A stretch of DNA of 64,000 nucleotides from Eutrigla gurnardus (GCA_963514095.1 OY741284.1:8412016-8476015); one strand, 5' to 3'; positions 28,721 to 43,300 are shown, counted from the first letter of the stretch. The notes: a model not told the origin generated them from the letters alone. Translations and numbers: made by a program.

Positions 28721-31700
28721 TCTGGAGAACACAAGCGGCACTCTGAGCAACAAACTTACTGGATCTGGATCCATCTGGCTTCTTGTGTGAAGCTGTTTAC
28801 AACGTTGGCTTCATAATTCAAGGTCTTCAAACTTTATAAATGGAAGAGCTTTACAAAGCGTTATTATAGAAAGCTTTACAAAGCGGTAGAAATGAGTTAA
28901 CTCATGTGAACTAGAAACTGGACATCAGTAGCAGAGGCTCTCGGAGACAGAATCTGAGGCTTTCGCTTTCATTTAACTGGTTTTAAAGGAGCAGATATGT
29001 TCTAACAAGCTTCCAATCAGTTTGTCACTTTTCCACAAGGCTCCACGGGAATCTTGGTATTTAAGGTGCCATTATTCTTCAAACGCACGAGTTCGTACCA
29101 AACAGAAATCAATGTACGGCTGTATGAAAATCTGCCGTCAAAGAAAAGGGCGGCCTTGTCCGATTGTCAGTTTTGACAAGTTACAAAAATTGACACAAAG
29201 ACACAAAGAGCCACTGCGGCTCCTCCTTTTTTTCCCCATAAACATACTCTTTTGTCCAAACAAGCAGAGTCAAAATTGCCTCAGCAATTATGCCCAGAAC
29301 AGCCGAGGGAGGCTCTCTAAGGCACCGATTCATCGAACAACATCCGTGTGACTAAAGATGTAACTGTTAGTTCGTGACATGTGGACTTGTTACCGCTCCG
29401 CTGGGTAGCCCCCCCTCCCGTTTCTCTATAACAAGCCGGCGTAAAAGGAGGAAACCGCAGAGGAAATCAAGACGGAACTTTTGGACATAACAAGTGAGCT
29501 GTTGCTGTCACCGACTAGTTTCTGAAGGTGTGGGGGACCGAGGGCAAGTGTGCTCCAGAGGAAGAGCCTTGATGGAGGACCCCCGTTCACACAGAAGAAC
29601 AAACACAAGCACGCTTATGGACAATATGTGACAAATTAATTCTCAGCTGGTTGCATCTCTGATTTGCAGACATGTTACATCACACGTACTTTAAGTTTCT
29701 CTGCCCTCTTCCATCCATCCGAGTACATATGTTCCATGTTTGTGCTTTGACGAGGGCTTACTTTGAAATGCAAAGACGCAGAGTTTAATTGCATAATCCG
29801 GACTTTGTGAGCCGGGGATATTTGCGAGGAGAACCGGCGACAGATCTGATCTAACAAGGCACTTTGCTCCGCGGTAGACAGCTTTGAGAGGATTGGGGGG
29901 GGGAGAGGAAGTGTGAGATTTTAACAAGGGAGAGATTTGGATTTGGTTGGCTTTGTGAATGCTTGACAGTCACAAAGACGTGCACACAGTGAAGAGAGAA
30001 AGGCAGGTTGAAGCTGAGCCCCCTTCCTCCCTCCCTCCAGATGTTGTTTTGAAAAGCCGGGTACAGAAAGTGGGAGCTCGAGCATTGTCGGCGGCTGCAA
30101 AGATGAAGCCAGAATCCGGTCACAAGCTGAGAGGTGGAATGTTTGAGTGTTCCCGGTTGTTTATGGCGTCGTGTGTCCACATTGATCCGGCTTGTTTGAT
30201 TTGTTTTTAATGAAACATGCCTTTAATCAATAATACTGGCAATGTCACACGTTGAAATTGGATTTCCAGTAATGACATGTTATTGATATTTGGGGGTTTT
30301 ATTATTTCTTCTGCTCCGGCAACTATTCTCCGCTATATATCTGTCTCATAATCCTCCTCATCCTCGGTCTCCGTTTATGACTTCAAGCTCACAAACTTTC
30401 ATTCAGAAACGTAATTCGGCCATTATTTTAAATCACGGTCGTCCAGCGTCTACGGTCCAAGTCCAAGTCAACAAATGAATCGCTAGATGTTGAAGCTGCT
30501 ACAGTTGCTGCATGCTAACAGCTGAGCTAACTGGTGAAATGCATGCTGGGATGTTAGAACAAGGAAAACAAGGTCACATTTTTGCAGGAGCGTTCAAACA
30601 TCCCTAACCTTTACAAGGAAACCTGCTCTTTGGATTTTGTTACATATTTGTACCAGTTAGCTAATCAACAAATGAACAGTGTGTAGCTCTGTTTTAATGA
30701 ACAGAATTTACTGTGCTGGTGTAATTTTTGGTGGATTTGATTTCATTGCCGATGATGGCGTCTTTGCTTTCTTGTGACTTGTGTAAGTCTTCCAGCCTGA
30801 TGTCGTAACTGCTCCAGATACTGATGCAGAAATTCTTGACATCTCGCTCTGCTGGGCGGCTGTCCTGTACAATTAATCGCCACGGGAACGCTTTAAAAAC
30901 GGAGGTTAGCCGCTGTGGCGCGAACACGATAATGTATAGCCGGCTGTGTCTTTGAAAATGATTTGTAACCCGTCGCTTGTGGTGTGAACACATCATGAGG
31001 CAGAAAATATTGTGAGCCAGTCTTGCATCATCACCATAGCGATCTGAGAGGAGACGCTCTCCAAGTACTTTTCATCATGTTTCCCGCTTTTAGATGATTG
31101 TCTGCCCCCCCTTTGACTCTTCCTCCTGGCTGTTTTCAATGTCAGCGTCTTGGGGTTTCACTTCACCGCTGAGAAATCTGTCCACCACGCAGCACAGTCC
31201 ACTGTGTCAGTGTGTTTCCATCAAAGGCTCTACAGGAGGGGCCGACTACTTCATGCACTCATTCATAATGTTATCATATCATAAGGGGACTATTTGTTTC
31301 TTCTTTTATGAAAAACCACCCTGGGACACTTCCATCTTCTTCCTCTGTCCCAGCCTTCAGGCATATAGCCTTCAAAGCACACCTGGGATGAAGTCGCCCT
31401 TCTTTTCCACTAAAGTGCTGCATCACCACGGTTACAGCCCGCCCCTGCTTTGACCCATCAGAGGGTCGGCAGCTGCAGAAGTTCTGACGTGTTGCACAGC
31501 ATTTTATTTCAGGGCCCGAAAAGCAAAACACCTCAACACTCCTCTCTAAACTGACCTCTGACCTCAGTCCACGACCTGATACACAAGTAATAACACACTC
31601 AGGCCCCCCCAGACCTGGAGCTGACCTTATTCTCCGGGTCTCTCCTACGCTCCATCTTTCATTCATCCACACGATGTCTGGTGCCACAAGGGGAAGAGTT

Positions 31701-34700
31701 GTTTTCAAGTTATGTCCTTTTTGAAGTGTAGATTTTATTTTTCATGTCATGCACGCAAAGCAACAGAGCCCTGGAAAGGACGTGGAGGAAAATATAATAC
31801 CTGTGTACATTTTTATGAAGTTTGGCCGAAACTTTTGTGTTTGCTTGCGGTCTGCCAGCAGGACCACAAACTTAAAACATATTTGTTTCCCTGAGCAGCT
31901 CAACAGCCCAGACTCTGACTGATCTCAGAACTCACCAGGAACTTCACTTCCTTCACCTACTTCCCTGCAGACATCTTCAGTTTCCTCATCTCTCCACACG
32001 TGTGGAGTCATACAGCTTCGGCATTAGTTCATTTCGACAATCTTGCACAGATTTGTGGCCGTTTGAATTTCAGCACTTATGCTGCCAACAATTTGCTCCT
32101 GGTTGAGTCGGACCACACCAGTGAAATATGAAATGCACACACCCCTCCGGTATGACTTCCTGAATATGTATGATATTCAAAGTTAAAAAACTTGCTGGGG
32201 GTTTTTTTAGACCTGAGGTGCAACTTCCTGCATAAAACCACTGGAAGACATTTTCCTGATTGCTGAGTGACCTGGGTGGATATATTGATTGATAGTAAGT
32301 CCCTTTGAACACATGGAGGCACAGTCTGAAGCATCAAGGCAAACTGAGAGCTCCAAAGTTTTTTTCCAGCAAAACTTTCAAACTCTGCACTCACTTACTT
32401 TTATACCCAAGTGTGAAGATTCTACCGAAGAAGAAGAAGAAGCACAACAGCCTCAACGACAAACCCTTTTATTTGAAGCTGGAAAAACAGGGAGAAAAGT
32501 CTTCTTCTTCCAACTTCTTGGAATTTCCTGGAATAAAAACACAAGGAAACGTATTTCGTGGCATTAAAGCTTTTTCATTACCTCGTTATATGTCTTGGCG
32601 AGTGTTGGCCCAGTCGGTTTCGCTGCTGATTCACATCGTGACGACTCGCCCCTCTTGGGTGTGTTTAATATGGAGCCACTGATGAATCAAGCCCGGCGCA
32701 GGCGTCCTCATTACTTACAACCAGCTAATGATGGTAGCTGAAAACCGTGAGTCCGATTCGTACATATGTCACGATCACAGCGGCAGATGTTATCGCTCTG
32801 CCGAAGCGTCCGCCTCTCGCCATGACTCCGCGAGAACCTTTCATCAGCCCGCCGACGCACGTTCCAGCATGAGCGGCGCCGCGATTACACAGGAAATGAA
32901 GTATACATATCCTTCATTATTGAAGTTATTAGGCAGCACTGGCTGGCTGCTGGGTGGCGCGGGGTGAAGAGCGGCTTCCATTTAGATTCAGACCGAGAAG
33001 TCAGTGTATAGACCCCGCCAAGGTCTCCCTCCCTGAGCAACCTGAGAGAAGTTTGCAGCTTTGCTACACTTTCACTAGACAGCAGAATACCATCAATAGT
33101 CCTCAAATGCCTTCCTGTATTTACGTTAATTAGCAATTAATAAGGACCTTTAAGAGTTATAACACACACAATTAGCATTGCTTAGCTTGATACTTAATTT
33201 TATGCTCACAATTTAAGACCCATCATTTAATTTAATTTAAGTATATTTAACTAACCAATTAGGTTACAAATTCAGAGAAATACAAAATATTGCATCTTAT
33301 AAATATGCATCTTAGATAGATATTTACATATGTAATGGTATGATTAAGGTTTGTGTATTGAAATCTGTCATTTTTCTTACCGTTTCTAAAATAAAACCGT
33401 TTTTGTATCACTGTTTTTTTTAATAATTCTATGCAAGTCTGCAACTACGATGAGTCACACAATATTTAAAGTTGTCTTCTGCTCTTTTGCTTCTTTGATC
33501 TCCATTTTTTCCTTGTGGCAATATTGAAGCATAAGTAAGTTTTTTTCCCAATGTGTAACAACATTTCATCCACAACGGTTATTTAATAACTATAGATAAG
33601 GAGGGCAGCTATTTAGACGCAGCCCCTCCTCTGCTCAGAGCCTCAGGAATCGGCTTGTTTTCCTTCGCTATTTCCCATAATTTCTCTTGTTTTGTTGTCG
33701 TTCACATTTTCCAAAGCAATTAATCTAATTGCCACAAAGTAATTGCTGCATATACAACCCTGTAACTTTCAGGGACATTGTTTTCTCAACTTTAAAGGTA
33801 ATTAATGAACTGTCAAGCATCTCCTGAGGAAGACCATGCTATACGGTGAAATCTCCAGAAGCAAGAGAGGGGAACTTGAGTGTACGTCTTGTCGCTCGCT
33901 GTGACGTAACTTTCCGTTGCAAAAAAAAAGAGTTATACATTTGTGTTTGCAGTTTGCACTTGCTCATTGTGTTAGCTGCCATCTGGACCATGAATCAGGT
34001 CATTATGAATTAATTGTTCAAAATTTACAAGCAGGAGAACAAAGGAGGACATTAGTAACGTGAACTTCTCCAAGATGTGAAAGCTTTATTTACTCTGATG
34101 ACTAATTACGGTGGAGTTTGGTAATACGGAGTGGATGCCACAGTAATGAGACAGGTGGGATGCTGCTGTAGCTGTCTCCTCTCCACTGCGCTGTGTATTT
34201 CAGGCAGACAGGTAGCTACTTTATTTTATATTTTTTGGGTAAGAAGGTAGGAGAAAGCTGTCCGAGACATGCCAGCTCCATTTTAAAGATGGACGCTGAG
34301 CTGCGACTGTGCTTCTATTCAGATGAGTCTTGATTAAACTGTTTGCAGGGGTGTGATGGACAGTTGAGGTAATTATTCTGCTTGAGGTAGGATGATTAGG
34401 CATCGTGGTCGAACATTTGCACGCTCAGGGTTTTCCGTGGAGTTGTTTTGATGCGCGATGTGCATCCTGCCAGGGAGGTAGAGATGTGCTAGACAGCCAA
34501 TTCTCACCGCCGGCCTCCCTTATTTTGAAGGCCGCCATGCTGCCACTAACTATGGTCAATCAATAGGTGTTAAACTTTCAAAGAGTTCCTTTCCAACTGT
34601 TCTCAAACTTCTCAAAAGTCCGAATTATCCTCACTGGACTCGCTCCTGCTTTTTCTCACATTTTCTGCTCCAACCCGTTTAAGTGAAAATGACCCTCACA

Positions 34701-37205
34701 AAAAAAGAAAATACTCCACTTGCCTCTGTTGTAGTTTTATTGTTTACCTTTTCCAACCTTCTGGATCAAGCAAGAACAAAGATTCATTTAAAGTGAAAGC
34801 CCGACAAAGGCCAAAAGCTTTCCAGCAGAGCTTCGGTCGGGGATTAAAAATAATTAAAATTTCCAACTCAAAAACCCCTTAAAGGCTTTGGCTTGGTTTT
34901 ACACAGACGGTGAACACAGTAAACTGCAATATAATAACAATGTATACTAACTCGGGTAATAGCTGAAGGCGGTTCTCCGGGAAGCTCGTGTGTTTTACAT
35001 CCAGTACATGCGGCCTCCTGCTGTGGCCCCCGGGCGTTCGGCTCCGACGATCTGTCAGAAACAATATCCAATGTATTATAACACTGCTTTCACTTCCAGC
35101 CATTACTCAAAACACTTCCCATGAGTCCCATTCCCTGGGCTGTAAAAGAAAAGCACCTCAGCATTGCAACTCTCAGCATCTTCTATATTTGCACAGGTCT
35201 GATGTTTACCTGTTATTACCTTCACTCGCCGCTTCCTAAAATTAGACGCGCCTCACGCCAGTTCAGAAGTGCAGTGGCCTCGTATCAATTTGCATATTTG
35301 AGGCGTTCCAGTGATTTTTTAGCACAGAAGCTATTAAACCAAAGGACATCTTAAGAGTCCCCACCTGGTCTGAACCCAAACAACCCTTTCATCCGGCCGC
35401 ATTCATATTGTCGGACTCATCTGAATAGAAATTAAATGATTTCTGAATTCATGCAGCATCAAGCAAAAGAGTTGGGGAGGATCACTGCAGGATCTTGGGT
35501 GAAGTTTTGGATCTCGTGTGTCGTAACACTGCCCCCTCATGGCTGCAAAAAGGTTTGTGCAGAGCAACCCGTGTGTTTGTGTGTTTATGACCCTGAACAT
35601 TCAGGGGTCAGTACCATTTTTCTTGTCTCGCACCTGCGGGCAAACAGAAGACAGGAGCTGCAGAAAAGACCATTTTTGGCTTTTGTGCAACGCTCAGAAG
35701 GTGTGAGTCATGTGAATCACATGCAGGGTTACAGCTGGTGCAGCGAGGCGTTCCTCCAGCTTCCTCATCCATGTAAATGCCTTTTATGTTCCGCGGGCTA
35801 AAAAAAAAGAAGACAGGCCACCGTTCCTCCATTTCACATCTGCTGCGAGCAAACATTCAATTAAACATATGGCGGCAGTGGAGCAAAAATTAAAGTCAAC
35901 TGGCGCCGTCTAGATCAATCAAACATTTTGAATGCAAGTAGATTAACAAGATGATATTTTATGTCTGCTCGTCAGTCAGGCGAGGGATGTCTTTTTATCA
36001 CGTTGCATTGTCAAATCCCTCCACCCTCTGCTCCCCGAAATATATTTCCCACCATTGTGTTTTTAAGAGCAAGCGAATCCCAACGTTTGAGACGTCAAAT
36101 CGCTTTAAAGTATCCACACAAACCGATATACAGCTCCCACACGTACACTCAATATTTTTATCGCCGCTGAAATGAATTTGCGCAACTGGTGTTATTTCAA
36201 CTGCTGATTCTTTCTTTCTTTTTGTTGTCAACAGGGAATATTTAGCTGAAAACATGAAGTGCCTTACAATTTAAAAAGGGCACAAATGCCAAACTTCATT
36301 CTTTATTCTAACACCATGGCGCCAATGAGGAATGGTGCGCTCTTATCAGCGTTGCATTGTTAGAATAAACATTTACGTCTGATATCTGCAGCCTCTATTT
36401 GAATAATTAATTGCGGCTTTCTAATCTAGCGACTGGGCACAAGTGCCTTTCTTTTACACGAGGCTATTACTGGAATAGTAGCCGATCTGCATTTTATTTC
36501 TGTCGATGCAGCCTCGGAGGACCGAGCCAACAAAGCAAACCATCTGAAATCCGGAGCACCTACACAGTCTATTATGTGCTTTGGCACTAGAATGGGGCCT
36601 GTGTGTTTATTGCACATATTCTGTGACAACAAAGAGCAGAAGAGGATGCGGAGGAGAGAGCATTAACACGGAGGGAAAGAGCCTTGACAGCCTCGAATCA
36701 CGATGCTCTGAGTGGTCCTCACGTCGTTGTTGACTTGGACTGTTGACACGTAGCTGTTTGTCTCCGTCTGCTTCAGTCTGGGTTTCATCGTCGTCTGGTT
36801 ACGTATCTACAATCAGACAGGCCTTTTAAGTCGGGACTTTGTTCTCTGCCGCACAGAATTTCAATGAATTAACCTAGAATTTAAACCAAAGGACACAAAC
36901 GGAGAGGTTTGTGTAGGAGGAAGACAGATGATTTCCATTTCTTTTTTACAGAATAAGTGGGGAATATGCATTGCAATTTGGCTTCTGTTGTAATAAAGCA
37001 TTTTATAAACCACTTGATTGTTTGATTTCAGCATTGTATGGTGGCATGGCTAAAACGTAGTCCAACGGGTCAAGGTGCATGAAAGGTCAGATGATCGTAG
37101 AGATTTGAACTGTGACTAAAGGTCCACAGCCGTGCTAGCAGCTCTGCACTTTGAGCTAACGGCTAATGTCAGCAACGCTAGCATGCTGATGTTTAGCTCG
37201 GCCTC
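28721..37205. other. Intergenic, no gene recognised
   Basis: I read 8.5 kb here without finding a convincing exon, RNA gene or transposon end. Contents include a GAA run near 32430, an AT-rich block at 33.15-33.5 kb, GCTAAC-type repeat scraps near 30.5 and 37.15 kb, and a weak CTCF-like match at 35529-35542. Frames of 100-144 codons (for example 31274-31708 on the minus strand) lack family motifs. Confidence 0.55.
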
Positions 37206-37330
37206 CAGGTCTGAAAAGTGAAGCCAAGGTGTGAGTGCCTTAGACGTGCATTCTTTCTAATGGCCAGCAGGGGGCACAGTCTGATTATATAGAAGTCTAT
37301 GAGAAAATGCCCTCTTCTTCTCACTTGATC
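37206..37330 (-). repeat. Dispersed fish repeat, copy 2, with CTCF-like site
   Basis: This is the reverse-oriented partner of 18663-18830. The order TCTGAAAAGTGAAGCCAA, ATTCTTTCTAATGGCCAGC and GAAGTCTATGAGAAAATG mirrors copy 1. It lies about 1.5 kb upstream of the fam180a start codon. Confidence 0.8.
37264..37277 (+). promoter_or_regulatory. CTCF-like motif upstream of fam180a
   Basis: The bases CCAGCAGGGGGCAC fit the CTCF core CCASYAGRKGGCRS at every position. The site is carried by a dispersed repeat, so it may have been brought in by transposition. Confidence 0.5.
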
Positions 37331-37819
37331 ACTTAATTATCTCAGTTTATCGATGGCCGAAAAGCAAAACCTCCTATCCGCAGGATTTTCTGATTGGCGG
37401 ATTTCACTTTGAATGATGAGATGATGGAAGGTTAACAATACCTAGTCTGTATTGTCAACACATAATATAGTAATAGTCCAAAAACAGTGTATTACACATT
37501 GGGTATCCTTAACAAATAGCATTCTGCAAGAAAAACTGTTTTATTTTTTATTTTTCTCAAAAAAGGGAATTTTTCAGATAGGATGTTTTGCTCCTTTGGT
37601 CATCGATATATTAATAACACAAGTTTATGACATCAATCTTTCAAGGCTTTTTTAAATCCAGCATGATGTTCATTTTGTACATTTTGGTCCATTTAGAGTC
37701 ACATAGAGCAGAAAGCAGATGCCGCTGTAGTAGATCATTGGTGACACTCACTCCTTATTTGGAGACACGCGTAAATTTGAAAAATACTGTGACAAAAATT
37801 TACCCAAGAAAGTGCCCTT

Positions 37820-38038
37820 CTAGTCTTGGTTTATCTTGGTAATCCTGAAGAAGTGGCCCTGCATGCCTCTGGTCCAGTGAGGAGGAAAACTTTCATGCAT
37901 CGCTCTCTTTGAGTTGGCAACAGCAACCAACAACATCTGCCCACGATGACATTCACTACGGCAGAATGATTCTGTTTCGGAGGGCATCGGAGGGCAATTT
38001 GAACAAAGGCACCTCCGGTTGGTGTTTCCTCTGAACAT
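37820..38038 (-). pseudogene. Possible second P2X7 C-terminal-like remnant
   Basis: In the minus frame opened at 38038, RRCLCSNCPPMPSETESFC has the spacing C-x-C-x2-C-x2-MP-x3-E-x2-C seen at the start of P2X7-C-terminal-like domains, with the usual Trp and one Cys changed. A longer overlapping frame (37831-38217, -) starts with a hydrophobic, signal-like segment, but it reads the cysteine cluster in another phase, so at most one of the two is real. No terminal repeats were found around it. It is read tentatively as a decayed transposon-associated copy related to the piece at 617-831. Confidence 0.3.
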
Positions 38039-38564
38039 TTCAGATTCATGGTCCCTGGATCCTCAACCATAACATCCTCTACACTCATATGTTGGGACGC
38101 TATTTTCACAGTTGGTAACGTGTCACAAGCAATTGCAGCATTGCACCCAACCGCAACCAAAGCTGCAGTTGTTAACACTGCAAATATTCTTTTAATTTGC
38201 TTGTACATTATCAGCACTGATGGTAAAAAAACAAAAAAAACAATGAAAAAAAGGACCCAAGTTAAAAGAAAGTGAAAATATCCATTAAACTCAGCTGGAG
38301 CTTGTTTCTAAGAAGAGCATCTGTCTCTTGTACCAGCCCTGCTTTGGTTCTGGCTCATCTGATGCCAAAAGGTTCCAAGAATCAGTTGGCAAGTCGTTCG
38401 GTCCCCTCGTCCAGTTAGTCAGTCACCTCTTCAGTTGTTAGAGTCACACAGTAAGTGAACCAGTCAGCCAGTCAAGCCGTCAGCCAGTAGCTTTGAGTAG
38501 GGTCCGGCCAAGAAAATCCTGATGGTTTCCAGATGACAGGCCAGACGGCCAGGCCTGAACCGAG

Positions 38565-38565
<1 letters not shown>

Positions 38566-38602
<37 letters not shown>
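38566..38602. repeat. (AC)n microsatellite upstream of fam180a
   Basis: About 18 AC units lie some 200 bases before the fam180a start codon. Confidence 0.97.
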
Positions 38603-38605
<3 letters not shown>

Positions 38606-38799
38606 GGAAAAAACGGAGAGCGAGGATGAATGGAGGGAGGTGGCAACAGGAAACATTGATGCTGTGAAATGATCCTGAGTATGAAACGTTCTTGTTGCAC
38701 AAGAAATGCCGAAACTCACCAGTCGGAGCATTTGTCCCGTGAGAGAGACAGGGAAAAGAGAGTGTGTTTAGTTGTGTGTGTTTGTGTGTGAGGATCAAC

Positions 38800-38875
38800 A
38801 TGACGCAGTTGTTGGCTCTGCTCATCATTGTTTACCTGTCCGTGTACCTGGCCGCCACTCAGCACCACAGGAGAG
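38800..38875 (+). CDS. fam180a: fam180a coding exon 1 (signal peptide)
   Basis: This exon codes 25 residues plus one base of the next codon. The ATG follows AGGATCAAC (purine at -3), and the donor is GAG|GTAGGT. It is too short to be found as a free frame. Confidence 0.85.
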
Positions 38876-40298
38876 GTAGGTGGACTTGCAGACTCCATGC
38901 ATGCGTTATATCTCCAACATCTTTCATAGTGTCAATATGTTGGAAAAACCTCATTTCAACAATGACAATCTTCCAAAAGCCTCTTTAGAAAATGGAACAG
39001 AAACAACAACAATCATGTTGGTTCCATCTTGGTTCGCTCATGTCTGCGTGTCTGCGAGGGAATGTGTTTATCCTTTCGGGTATATCGAGAACATTGTGAC
39101 ACGCAGGACATCAACAGATAATTTTCCGATGAAATGGGACCGGCCTGTTGTTACTGGATCCACTCACTTCGGAAATTCCTTTCCCAACACGCACATAGCT
39201 GAAAATCTTTGGATAAGTACCAGGGCCATTAACGGGATCTTTATGTCTGCAAATGCAATACCAGGATTAAATAGAATGAGTAGACGTATGAAGAAATAAA
39301 GAAATAATTGCACAGTATTCAAATATTGAATGTTGTTCGAGCTATACAGCCCTATTAGCATGTTACTTAATGGTTTTATAAGACCAATATTCGCTCTCTT
39401 GACTGGCCTCCACTAACTGAGAAATACATGTCTCTTTAGCTGATGAATGCTCCGCTATGTTCACCAGCTAGTTGTGCTGGACAGGTAGATTACAGTAGGA
39501 TTATTAGTGGATTTTTAACTGCTGCCTGAGCCATATACGACTATCAGAGAATTAATATAGCAGCAAAATACAATTGGTTGTGTGAAGACACAAGGGAGTA
39601 ATGTCTACCTGAGCACAGAATGAAGTCCCCCTCCCTCTGTGTGTGTGTTTTTATCTGAGCTTCTCCTTGCCTTAATGGCATAGCAGGCCAGCCAGGCGTG
39701 CTTTTAGTGCACGTTAGTGTATGTGAGCGTGTCGCCATGACCGTCGCTCTGCACTGCTCGTGTGTATGTGACAACACTGTCGCAAATGAAAGCATTTCTA
39801 TCAAAATGAGTCCATTTGTTCAACTACTTGCTGATGGATGCGGATGTTGAAGCGCTAAATGTATGTAAAGCAAACTAATTCTTATATGCGTCATTGTTTT
39901 GGACACTATTTGGTGGGTGGAAATTCAACATATGTGACCACTCTCCAGTATCTCCAGTCATCTCCTCACTATTCTAATATCCACAGAGTCACATCCTTTC
40001 TCGTCTTCCCCGGCAGAGTGGCGATATGAAGTGACTTTACTGCGGCTCCGCTTGTCATGGATTTGTCTCCTAGTGGGAATATTGATGGGGAAGTCTGTTA
40101 ACATTGTTAATGGTAGATTTTTGCATCTGAGCTAACAATGCAGTTTTATCATCGTGTGGAGTTACATTTAAATGCTAAGCAGAAGGTTTGTCACTGCAGC
40201 AAAGATTTGATTCCCTCCCGTGACCTTTTCAGTCTCTTTTACCATAAACTGGAGGGGTGCAGACGTCCATTTTGTTACTGTTTTTGGTTATTTTTCCT

Positions 40299-40370
<72 letters not shown>

Positions 40371-43300
40371 AGACATCCCCCCAACCAGGAATACAATTTA
40401 GCCCTGCTAATTAATGGATCTTTGTTGTTCCCTCATCTCCTTGTAAGTAGTTAGCGGGAGATTACAAGTTCCCTGCCTGTGTGTAATTATATTAGGGGAA
40501 GCCTGCCCATCCACACGCTGACTGTTTGAAACACTGGGGGGGGGGGGGGGCACTGAGGAATGAACAGGCTCAGACCAAGCAGCAGGAAGAGCTGAGCTGT
40601 TGGAAGGAGGGAGGGACATCCACATTAGCTATTCCCTCCTTATTCCCCACCTGCCCTGCAGTGGACCTTTCCCACTGCTTATCATTACCTGACCTCCACA
40701 TCCGCCTGTGCACCTGTTCCCAATCCTCTCATCAGCTCCTCAGCTCCCCTACCAGATTGTGTTTTGCAACCCACCTTAGTGCTTCATACTTCCTCTGTCC
40801 GCCTGCTTTCTTATTATTCTTCGCCTGTCTTTTTAAGCTTCTTGTACTTCCTGTGCTGCTTCTTTGTCCCGACTCCCTGCCTGTTTTTGACCACCTACCC
40901 TCTAATGTGCAACGTTGCGTTTTTTGTTTGTTTTGTTTGCTTTATAAATATTCTAAGATACGTGACCTGTTATGTGAACATAAACCAGCAATAACATTTT
41001 ATTGGAAACTGCTTCCCCCCCACGGCTGGAAGCATTAAACAGACACTCTACTGCAGGCCAAAGTGCTGTTAGATAGAGCAAACAATGACAGAACATAGGA
41101 GTCAACTTTTTATTAAATATTATTCACGTTAAATGTAAATCTGCATCGTGTTGGCCTCCAATGTGTCATTTCCCTGCAGTTCCTCGACCTGTTAACAACG
41201 TAACCCTTGTTCTAATGAGCCCTCTTTCCTCTGGGTGTTGTTCTGTTTACAATCACAACGCCCCACTGAAGCTGAAGTGTCTATTCAGTATGTCATACAA
41301 CAGCACAGCAATCAACCGCCGCTGATCGTGCATTCGGAGTCCCTCATTCAATGAGCAGTTTTAGTTGGGTGATATTGTAGCCTAAGGCTAGTCCTGAACT
41401 TTTCTAGAGTATTTAGTCTAACTTCTTTTTGCCAGATGGAATTTATAGCAAATAGTTTAGCACTTAAAAACTAATTTTAGATGAGAAGAATAATACTCAT
41501 GATTCATGTATTGTAAATAAGAGACTAGAGCCAGGAGAGGGTTAGCTTAGCTTAGCTTAGCTTAGCATGAAGACTGAAAGCACGGAGCGAAACACATTGT
41601 GTCAATCAAAGCTTCTTCATTATCGTGGCCTCTTCCAAAAACATTTGCGGTTTAATTCTCAGGCAGCTCTGTGTGATGATGATGAAGCTACAGCTAATTA
41701 GCTTAGCTTAGCATAAAGACAGAAAGATAGGTGACAGCTAGCTTTGCTCTGTCCAAAAGTAAATCCACCTAGTCTCCTAAGCAAATCAAAAAACTAAATT
41801 AAAGTGTAAAAACAGCACTTTGTGAGGTTGCCATGTAACTGTATGGATCAACTGTATTAATTAATGAGCTTTGGTTGGCTTGTTGATGATTTTTGTAACT
41901 TTGGACAGAGTCAGGCTAGCTGTTTCCGTCATCTTCATTCTGTATGCTAAACTAGCTGGCAAGAAACCCCCCAAAAATGTATTTCACCAAATGACTCACC
42001 TTTCAATTAGACAATGTGAAGAAAACATTTCAGGGTTTTATGTGTCTTTTTTGGTGGATATTGAACTCTTGACATTAGTATTTCTAAAATCCTGACTCTG
42101 GTCTCGTTCGGGGAAGATCTAAGAGGTGAAACGTTTTAGAGAATATGTTGAGGAGATTTGGCAGGTTTTATTATTCTAACACTGGAGCTGTAGGTTTTCT
42201 TTACAATGTGAATGGTGGCTGCGTTGTGAAAGCAAAGCTGGAGCTGAGACTGGCAGTCGCCCAAGCAGGAAGCAGGTACATGGGGAGATCAGCCAGTGCA
42301 TGTGGATTTGCTTCGCCTCACAAATGCTATAAAGCCTAAATGTATCTGGCCAACGAGGCTCTGGGCGACGGGACTGATCATTACTGCAGAACTGGCAGAG
42401 CGGCACACCATAGATGCTGTAGGGTAGGGGTGGATCGTATCCATTATTCAGGCCTGCTGTTCATCCTGTATGGGATACTTCATTAAGATACGTGTGATCC
42501 GACGAACACGCCGAGCCAAGCGCCGGATGGCAACAAGCACGTGTAAAAGCAGTGGAATCCCTTTTCAGATCAAATCAACTTTGCTTTTTCAATTCAGCCT
42601 GACGAGGTGTCATGGGATTGGTGGCAGAGTCGCACCAGGTCGAGGGCGTTGCAATATGAACATATTTATAGAGACTGGGCAGTACTATTAGTCATGTAAT
42701 TAACTGTATAGAAGGGCAAAATGCCTGCAGGGTTACTCACAGTCCTTGTGTGCCCCCTTCATAGACCAGCCTTGTTTCGACCTTGCAAAGACTTTCCGTT
42801 ACCAGTAGGGAATATCATGCTCACTAACACACAGGGCTGTTATGCTAAAATGTGAAGTCGAATATGGTGCTGTAACATCAAGCCGGTTCATAAATCATTC
42901 CTTATGCACAGATGCCCTCCTGGTTTCATTAAGAATTTAGAGAATTTAGGATTGTCTATTTGAGATGCTAAAAGCTACAAAGTATGAACTTTAGTTGTTT
43001 TTTTCCAGAGTTTGAAATTAGTCCAGCTTCATTTTGTTTTTTCAGACTTTCAAATAAGTCCTCCTGGACTTCAATTATTTACAGAGAGCATACCACTGGA
43101 TTACAGGGATGTAAGTTGTATTCGAACCCTCTTTTTCAGGGTTTTCAATTGGAAATACCCCCGCAGCCGTTAGCAAAAAGCAGTAACAGATTACCAAGGT
43201 ACGCTAATCAGTCAGATTATGAATAATGGGAACACTAACACTAGCTGAGTCAACATTAGCTGCTTGGAAATAACTGAAAGGGTTAGTTAAGATCCTGTAT

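Noticed and set aside
31274..31708. 144-codon minus-strand frame
   Set aside because: Composition and lack of motifs fit a chance frame in moderately GC-rich intergenic DNA.
35529..35542. CTCF-like match CTGCCCCCTCATGG
   Set aside because: It deviates from the core at two positions and has no supporting context.
40526..41038. 170-codon plus-strand frame in fam180a intron 1
   Set aside because: It spans a G15 run and a C/T-rich repeat-like stretch; the Leu/Cys/Phe-rich text follows base composition rather than a fold.
43110..43130. ATTCGAACCC, a possible tRNA B-box
   Set aside because: No matching A-box or cloverleaf around it.
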